Below are positions 59,344 to 64,000 of a DNA stretch of 64,000 nt, one piece after another. The translations under genes and the position numbers were made by a program. The notes under the pieces are model-generated. The model was not told the origin of the DNA, ran no database searches, and saw only the letters and a list, made by a program, of their open reading frames with translations. The DNA is from Pseudomonas sp. R5(2019) (GTDB lineage Bacteria; Pseudomonadota; Gammaproteobacteria; Pseudomonadales; Pseudomonadaceae), in assembly GCF_009905435.1 (NCBI RefSeq), contig NZ_JAAAMT010000003.1, positions 1 to 64,000 on the forward strand, in the 5' to 3' direction. The stretch's first letter is position 1, and every line of letters begins with the position of its first letter.

Positions 59344-60393
59344 TTAATCGACCCCGACCTGGATTTTGACCACAGCCTGGCCGCTCAAGCGCTGCAGGGC
59401 GGCCACCACCACATCAGGCGCCAGCTGGCGCAGGCAGTTGTAATGGCCGAAGCGGCAGGTGCGATCGAAGCAGGGGCTGCACTCGAGCCCCAGGCGGACG
59501 ATCTCCACGTGCTCGGCCAGCGGCGGCGTGAAGCCCGGCGAGGTCGAGCCATAGACCGCCACCAACGGACGGTTCAGCGCCGCCGCGACGTGCATCAGGC
59601 CGGAATCGTTGGACACCACCGCATCGCTGCAGGACATCAAGTCAATGGCTTCGGCCAGCGAGGTTTCACCGCTCAGGTTCACCGATTCTTCACGCAGGCC
59701 CGGGATCAGCCGCTCGCGGATCGACTCACCCACCGCATGATCGTTTTTCGAGCCGAACAGCCAGACCTGCCAGCCTTCTCGGATCTTGACCTCGGCGACT
59801 TTGGCGTAATGCTCGGACGGCCAGCGCTTGGCTTCACCGAACTCGGCCCCCGGGCACAGCGCCAACACCGGGCGGTCCAGCGTCAGGCCAAACTTGGCCA
59901 GCGCCGCCTCACGACTGGCGGTTTCGATCTGAAGATCGGGTCGCGGATAGGGCTTGGGCAGTTCGGCGCCCGGCTCATAGGCCAGGGCCATGAAGCGCTC
60001 GATCATCAGCGGATAGCGTTCTTGATCCAGCGTGCGCACGTCATTGAGCAGGCCATAGCGGAACTCGCCGCGCCAACCGGTACGTTTGGGGATGCCGGCA
60101 AAGAACGGCACCAGCGCGGACTTGAGCGAGTTGGGCAGCAGAATCGCCTGGTCGTACTCACCGGCCAGCGATTTGCCGATCTTGCGTCGGGTCGCCAGCT
60201 CCAGCACGCCGTGGCCGAGCGGGAAGCTCAAGGCCTGACGCACTTCGGGCATCCGCTCCAGGATCGGCCGGCTCCATTCCGGGGCCAGGACGTCGATCAC
60301 GCACCCCGGATGACGCTGCTGCAGGCACTGGAACAGGGTCTGGGCCATTACCATGTCGCCCACCCAACTGGGCCCAATGATCAGAATTCTCAT
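59344..60393 (-). CDS. waaF: Heptosyltransferase II WaaF
   Basis: WaaF adds the second heptose. The 349-residue GT9 enzyme has ILIIGPSWVGDMVMAQTLF at its start and VVSNDSGLMHVAAALNRPLVAVYGSTSPG in the donor site (about 240-270). GGA lies upstream of the ATG at 60393. It opens the overlapping waaF-waaC-waaG-waaP series and follows glnE by 155 bases. Confidence 0.95.
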   Translation of the reverse strand: MRILIIGPSWVGDMVMAQTLFQCLQQRHPGCVIDVLAPEWSRPILERMPEVRQALSFPLGHGVLELATRRKIGKSLAGEYDQAILLPNSLKSALVPFFAGIPKRTGWRGEFRYGLLNDVRTLDQERYPLMIERFMALAYEPGAELPKPYPRPDLQIETASREAALAKFGLTLDRPVLALCPGAEFGEAKRWPSEHYAKVAEVKIREGWQVWLFGSKNDHAVGESIRERLIPGLREESVNLSGETSLAEAIDLMSCSDAVVSNDSGLMHVAAALNRPLVAVYGSTSPGFTPPLAEHVEIVRLGLECSPCFDRTCRFGHYNCLRQLAPDVVVAALQRLSGQAVVKIQVGVD

Positions 60394-60413
60394 GTTTTTT
60401 CCAGAAACGATCA

Positions 60414-60451
60414 GGGAGGCTACAGCCTGTTCGAAAACAGCCTGGCCTCCC
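60414..60451. terminator. Hairpin between glnE and waaF
   Basis: GGGAGGC (60414-60420) and GCCTCCC (60445-60451) form an outer stem, with CTGTT/AACAG inside, in the 155-base gap. No U-run follows on the minus strand, so it may be a weak terminator of glnE or a structured leader of waaF. Confidence 0.35.
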
Positions 60452-60548
60452 CGTCTTTATAATCAGGCTTGGCTGACAAGTGTACGCCACTCCACGCAAA
60501 GCGTGCGCTTGCAGCCATTGCAGGCATCCGGCCTGGCTGGACGCCTCT

Positions 60549-63485
60549 TCAACTCAGCCCCAATTGAGCCCAGATCCGCAGCACTTCACGCCGCTCACTG
60601 ACAAATTGATCGCCGGCGATCACCCCGGCCTGCTTTTGCAGGGCCTGGCGGTGGGCGGCCGAACGATAGGCCTTATAGACCTCACGCAACAGGCAGGCAT
60701 CGCTGGCGGGCATCAACCCGGCCTGCTCCAGCCCTTCCAGAATGCGGATATTGTCGGTGTAGCGGGTCAGCGCCGGGTGCTCATGGGACCAGGCCAATGC
60801 CGCGTATTGCACCATAAATTCAATATCGACGATACCACCGGCATCCTGCTTGATATCGAAGGGCGACGCGGCCTCGAAGGCATTGGCGGCGGTGCCGGCG
60901 GCCGTGGCCTTGCTGCCCAGGTTCTCGCGCATCTTGGCGCGCATCTCACTGACCTCTACCTGCAAGCCCGGCAGATCGCGCTGGCGCTCCAGTATCTTGG
61001 CGCGGACCTTTTCAAAAGCCTCGCCGACCGCTTTGCAGCCCACCAGCACCCGCGCCCTGACCAGCGCCTGATGCTCCCAGGTCCAGGCTTCGTTTTCCTG
61101 ATAGCGCTCGAACGCGCCGAGCGAGCTGACCAACAGGCCTGAAGCCCCCGAAGGCCGCAGGCGCATGTCCACTTCATAAAGCTGGCCGGAGTTGGTCTGA
61201 GTGGCCAGCAGGTGAATGATCCGCTGCCCCAGCCGAGTGAAGAACTGCGCGCTATCGATAGGCTTGGGGCCATCGGTCTCGGCCTGCGGATCACCGTCAT
61301 GGACGAACACCAGATCAAGATCAGAGCCGTGGCCCAGTTCGATGCCGCCAACCTTGCCATAGCCAACGATCACAAAGCCCGGATCGCACAGGCTGCCGTC
61401 GCTGCGCTGCGGCTGGCCATACTTGGCCACGGTCTGGCGCCAGGCCAGGGCCAGCACCTGCTCCAGAATCGCTTCGGCCAGCCAGGTCAGGTAGTCGCTG
61501 ACTTTCATCAACGGCAGGTTGCCGGCGATTTCCGAGGCGGCGACCCGCAAGCTGTGCGCCAGCTTGAAATGGCGCAGGGCTTCCATCTGTTGTTCAAGGT
61601 CGTCTTCGGGAATCCGGGTCAGGCGCTCGCGCAGCTCGGCAGCCAGCTCTGGAGCCAAGGGTGGGTTGAACAGCCGGCCTTCGTTGAGCAGCTCATCGAG
61701 CAGCAATGGAAAGCGGGTGATCTGCTCGGCGATCCACGGGCTCGCGGCGCACAGGGTCAGCAAGCGGCGCAAGGCACCGGGGTTTTCAGTCAGCAGCACC
61801 AGATACGCCGAACGGCGCGCCACGGCCTCAACCAGTGGCAGCACGCGTTCCAGCACCAGGTCCGGATCTTTGTGCTCGACGGCCTGGGCCAGCAAACGCG
61901 GGATAAACGCATCCAGCCGCTCACGCCCCAGCCGCTGCATGGCGCGCAATTGCGGACTGCCGCGCAGCCCCGCCAATTGCCGCAGCGCGTTGGGCGCATC
62001 GACGAAACCGGCTTCCTGCAGCTGCCGGCAGGCCGCCTCTTCGTCTTGCGCTTCTTCCCATAATGGCAGCCATTCGCCGCCGACCACCACTTCGCCTTCG
62101 TCGCCCTCCTCTTCGTCCGGGTCGGCGATGACCTGGCGGAAGTGCCAGTCGATGCGTCCACGCCAATGCATCAATTGCGCATGGAACGCCGCCCAGTCGG
62201 CAAACCCCAGCATAAAGGCAATCCGCGCCCGGTCCCGGTCATTGTCGGGGAGCATCTGGGTCTGGCGGTCGGCAATCGCTTGAATAGCATGCTCGGTGTA
62301 GCGCAGAAACTCATAACCCTCGCGCATTTCGGCAATCACTGGCGCCGGCAGGTAACCCTGGCCCTCCAGAGTTGACAGCACCTTGAGCAACGGGCGCTGT
62401 TGCAGGCTCAGGTCACGGCCGCCGTGGATCAGCTGGAACGCCTGGGCGATAAACTCCACCTCACGAATGCCACCGGCGCCCAGCTTGATGTTCTCGGCCA
62501 TGCCCTTGCGCCGGACTTCCTGCTGGATCAGCTGCTTCATGGTGCGCAGCGCTTCGATGGCCGAGAAGTCCAGATAGCGCCGGTACACGAACGGCCGCAG
62601 CATCTCCAGCAATTGCGCGCCGCTGGCCTGATCGCCCGCCACCACCCGCGCCTTGATCATGGCGTAGCGCTCCCAGTCACGGCCCTGATCCTGGTAGTAC
62701 TGCTCCAGCGCATTGAAGCTGAGCACCAGCGCACCGGACGAGCCGTAGGGACGCAGGCGCATGTCGACACGAAACACAAAGCCATCGACAGTGATCGGGT
62801 CCAGCGCCTTGATCAGGCGCTGCCCCAGGCGAATGAAGAATTCCTGGTTATCCAGCGGGCGCTTGACCCCTTCGGTCTCGCCGCCTTCGGGGTAAGCGAA
62901 GATCAGGTCAATGTCCGATGACAGGTTCAGCTCCACCGCACCCAGCTTGCCCATGCCCAGGATGACCATGGGCTGCGGTTCGCCGCTGCGCCGCCCGATG
63001 GGGGTGCCGAACTGCTGGCAGTGGCGCGGGTACAGCCATTGATAGGCCTCATCGATGCAGGCATCGGCCATGTCGGAAAGGTTGCGGCAGGTCTGCACCA
63101 GATCAGCCTGGCGGGTCAGGTCACGCCAGATGATCCGCACTTGATGGCGGCTGCGTTGACGGCGCAGGCCTCGGCCCAATGCCTCTTCTGTTTCGGCCAC
63201 CTGGGCAACAGCGGCGAGCTGCGCGCGCAGCTCGCCGGGCGCGAATGGGCGGTCGAGCTCACCGCTGGCCACCAGCGCCAGCAACATCGCCGGGTGGCGC
63301 AAGGCCTGCTCAAGCACAAACTCGCTGGCCGCACAGACACGGCCAAAATCCGCCCAGCGCCTGGCATCCCAGTCATCGAGGCTGGCGTCGGGCAGCCCCG
63401 CGACCGCCGCGCGCCACGAGGCCTCATTGCGCTTGAGCAGGGGTTCGAGGGTGCTTGGCAAATCAACCAGCAACGGCAGGCTCAT
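60549..63485 (-). CDS. glnE: Bifunctional glutamine synthetase adenylyltransferase/deadenylase
   Basis: GlnE adenylylates and deadenylylates glutamine synthetase in response to PII and glutamine. The 978-residue protein has two nucleotidyltransferase modules. The N-terminal deadenylase has GSDIDL-type NLSSDIDLIFAYPEG (about 180), and the C-terminal adenylylase has LGHGSDLDLVFVHDGD (about 705). Both keep the Asp-x-Asp metal sites. AAGGA lies six bases before the ATG. Length is normal. Confidence 0.96.
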   Translation of the reverse strand: MSLPLLVDLPSTLEPLLKRNEASWRAAVAGLPDASLDDWDARRWADFGRVCAASEFVLEQALRHPAMLLALVASGELDRPFAPGELRAQLAAVAQVAETEEALGRGLRRQRSRHQVRIIWRDLTRQADLVQTCRNLSDMADACIDEAYQWLYPRHCQQFGTPIGRRSGEPQPMVILGMGKLGAVELNLSSDIDLIFAYPEGGETEGVKRPLDNQEFFIRLGQRLIKALDPITVDGFVFRVDMRLRPYGSSGALVLSFNALEQYYQDQGRDWERYAMIKARVVAGDQASGAQLLEMLRPFVYRRYLDFSAIEALRTMKQLIQQEVRRKGMAENIKLGAGGIREVEFIAQAFQLIHGGRDLSLQQRPLLKVLSTLEGQGYLPAPVIAEMREGYEFLRYTEHAIQAIADRQTQMLPDNDRDRARIAFMLGFADWAAFHAQLMHWRGRIDWHFRQVIADPDEEEGDEGEVVVGGEWLPLWEEAQDEEAACRQLQEAGFVDAPNALRQLAGLRGSPQLRAMQRLGRERLDAFIPRLLAQAVEHKDPDLVLERVLPLVEAVARRSAYLVLLTENPGALRRLLTLCAASPWIAEQITRFPLLLDELLNEGRLFNPPLAPELAAELRERLTRIPEDDLEQQMEALRHFKLAHSLRVAASEIAGNLPLMKVSDYLTWLAEAILEQVLALAWRQTVAKYGQPQRSDGSLCDPGFVIVGYGKVGGIELGHGSDLDLVFVHDGDPQAETDGPKPIDSAQFFTRLGQRIIHLLATQTNSGQLYEVDMRLRPSGASGLLVSSLGAFERYQENEAWTWEHQALVRARVLVGCKAVGEAFEKVRAKILERQRDLPGLQVEVSEMRAKMRENLGSKATAAGTAANAFEAASPFDIKQDAGGIVDIEFMVQYAALAWSHEHPALTRYTDNIRILEGLEQAGLMPASDACLLREVYKAYRSAAHRQALQKQAGVIAGDQFVSERREVLRIWAQLGLS

Positions 63486-63691
63486 GGTCTATCCTTGATC
63501 GGCGTGGAACGGACAGTGAAGAAAAAGGCAGGAGATAGCGCTGTCACAAGAACTGTCGTACAAAAGTTATAAATAGCTGAAAAATCTGATTCTCTGGCAG
63601 AAAGCATCGCAACTATCCTTACCAATACTGGTTTTTTACCAACCTTACCGATTATTCCCACAACCCGACAGGAGGCTAAAAGCCGTGTTTG

Positions 63692-63706
63692 TGTAGTTTT
63701 ACTACT
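63692..63706. promoter_or_regulatory. Operator-like palindrome 1 upstream of aceE
   Basis: TGTAGT-TTT-ACTACT is a near-perfect palindrome (one mismatch at the edge). It has the same arms as palindrome 2, and its centre is 52 bp away from that of palindrome 2. Confidence 0.65.
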
Positions 63707-63742
63707 GTGCCAACAGCGCGAAAGCATGAAATAGCTGTCGAT

Positions 63743-63759
63743 TTGTAGTAAAACTACAA
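63743..63759. promoter_or_regulatory. Operator-like palindrome 2 upstream of aceE
   Basis: TTGTAGT-AAA-ACTACAA is a perfect 7+3+7 palindrome ending 106 bases before the aceE start. Its half-sites resemble those of FadR/GntR-type regulators such as PdhR or LldR, so control of the pyruvate dehydrogenase operon by such a protein is inferred. Confidence 0.7.
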
Positions 63760-63865
63760 CGCCGGAGTAACCCCGGTATTCCAAGAATTTCATGTCGTCT
63801 GCCCACAAGGCCAGTCGCAAACTCAGGCAACCGATTCTGGAAGCCTTTCCGCCCTGGAGCAAGCC

Positions 63866-64000
63866 ATGCAAGACCTCGATCCCGTCGAAACCCAGGAATG
63901 GCTGGACGCCCTGGAGTCGGTTCTCGACAAAGAAGGCGAAGACCGCGCTCACTATCTGATGACCCGTATGGGCGAGCTGGCTACCCGCAGTGGTTCGCAG
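63866..64000 (+). CDS. aceE: Pyruvate dehydrogenase E1 component (5' end)
   Basis: The first 45 codons match the start of AceE (MQDLDPVETQEWLDALES, then HYLMTRMGELATRSG). The gene runs off the window. AceE is the thiamine-diphosphate E1 subunit that decarboxylates pyruvate in the pyruvate dehydrogenase complex. GGAG lies six bases before the ATG at 63866. The divergent glnE-aceE arrangement is standard in Pseudomonas. Confidence 0.92.
   Translation, partial: MQDLDPVETQEWLDALESVLDKEGEDRAHYLMTRMGELATRSGSQ

Larger units (their letters stand above)
63486..63865 (+). other. Intergenic control region between glnE and aceE
   Basis: No gene is seen in these 380 bases between divergent glnE and aceE. 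They are much richer in A+T than the surroundings, especially 63540-63660, and must contain both promoters and the two operator palindromes listed separately. Specific -35/-10 pairs were not assigned. Confidence 0.6.

Overview
The window is chromosomal DNA of a Pseudomonas, most likely from the putida/fluorescens side of the genus. The evidence is gene order (orn/rsgA, motAB, rhdA-psd-serB, parC/parE, nudF-cpdA, thiC, tolC, waaA, hldE-msbA, a core-LPS block, glnE, aceE), which follows the PA4951-PA5015 order of P. aeruginosa, together with high GC and several families of Pseudomonas-type REP palindromes beginning GTAGGAGC or GTGGGAGC. Almost everything is coding, and no rRNA, tRNA, CRISPR array, transposase or integrase was seen.

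Layout. 0-11.7 kb: a TRIC-type channel gene, orn diverging from rsgA, a REP cluster followed by a lone TIR-domain gene, motB/motA behind a recognisable sigma-28 promoter, an HDOD gene, rhdA-psd, serB, and a membrane protein with a cyclase-like tail. 11.7-17.3 kb: a 1,617-residue LRR/NEL ubiquitin-ligase-type effector whose ribosome binding site lies in a perfect 16-bp hairpin, then an orphan PqiC-like lipoprotein. 17.5-27.3 kb: minus-strand genes running nudF, DUF1249, an inserted FAD oxidoreductase, cpdA, yqiA, parE, a phytase-like esterase, an aspartic protease and parC. 27.5-32 kb: an RsiV-like lipoprotein, cytX and thiC with a TPP riboswitch. 32-39.3 kb: tolC, waaA, a LysR regulator, an SMR pump, an oxidoreductase/aldo-keto reductase pair and a protein of unknown function. 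39.4-60.4 kb: LPS assembly (hldE, msbA, waaL, glycosyltransferases, dnpA, mig-14, wapH, a carbamoyltransferase, four LPS-kinase-like genes, waaG, waaC, waaF). 60.5-64 kb: glnE, then the start of aceE behind two matching operator palindromes.

How the genes work together. waaA, hldE, waaC, waaF, waaG, waaP, wapP, wapQ, wapH and the carbamoyltransferase build, phosphorylate and carbamoylate the inner core of LPS on lipid A. MsbA flips it, WaaL adds O antigen, and the glycosyltransferases at 44.7-48.0 kb, visibly less GC-rich than their neighbours, probably set the strain-specific outer core. ThiC and CytX make and import hydroxymethylpyrimidine under thiamine control. ParC and ParE form topoisomerase IV. 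MotA and MotB form a flagellar stator.

The most unusual points are the effector gene with its occluded ribosome binding site, a TIR protein with Gln where the catalytic Glu is expected, a gene inserted into the nudF-cpdA-parE cluster, a WapQ-like kinase lacking its metal-binding Asp, and two operators 52 bp apart in front of aceE. Start sites given here were chosen from Shine-Dalgarno spacing, gene overlaps and remembered family N-termini; none was checked by a database search.
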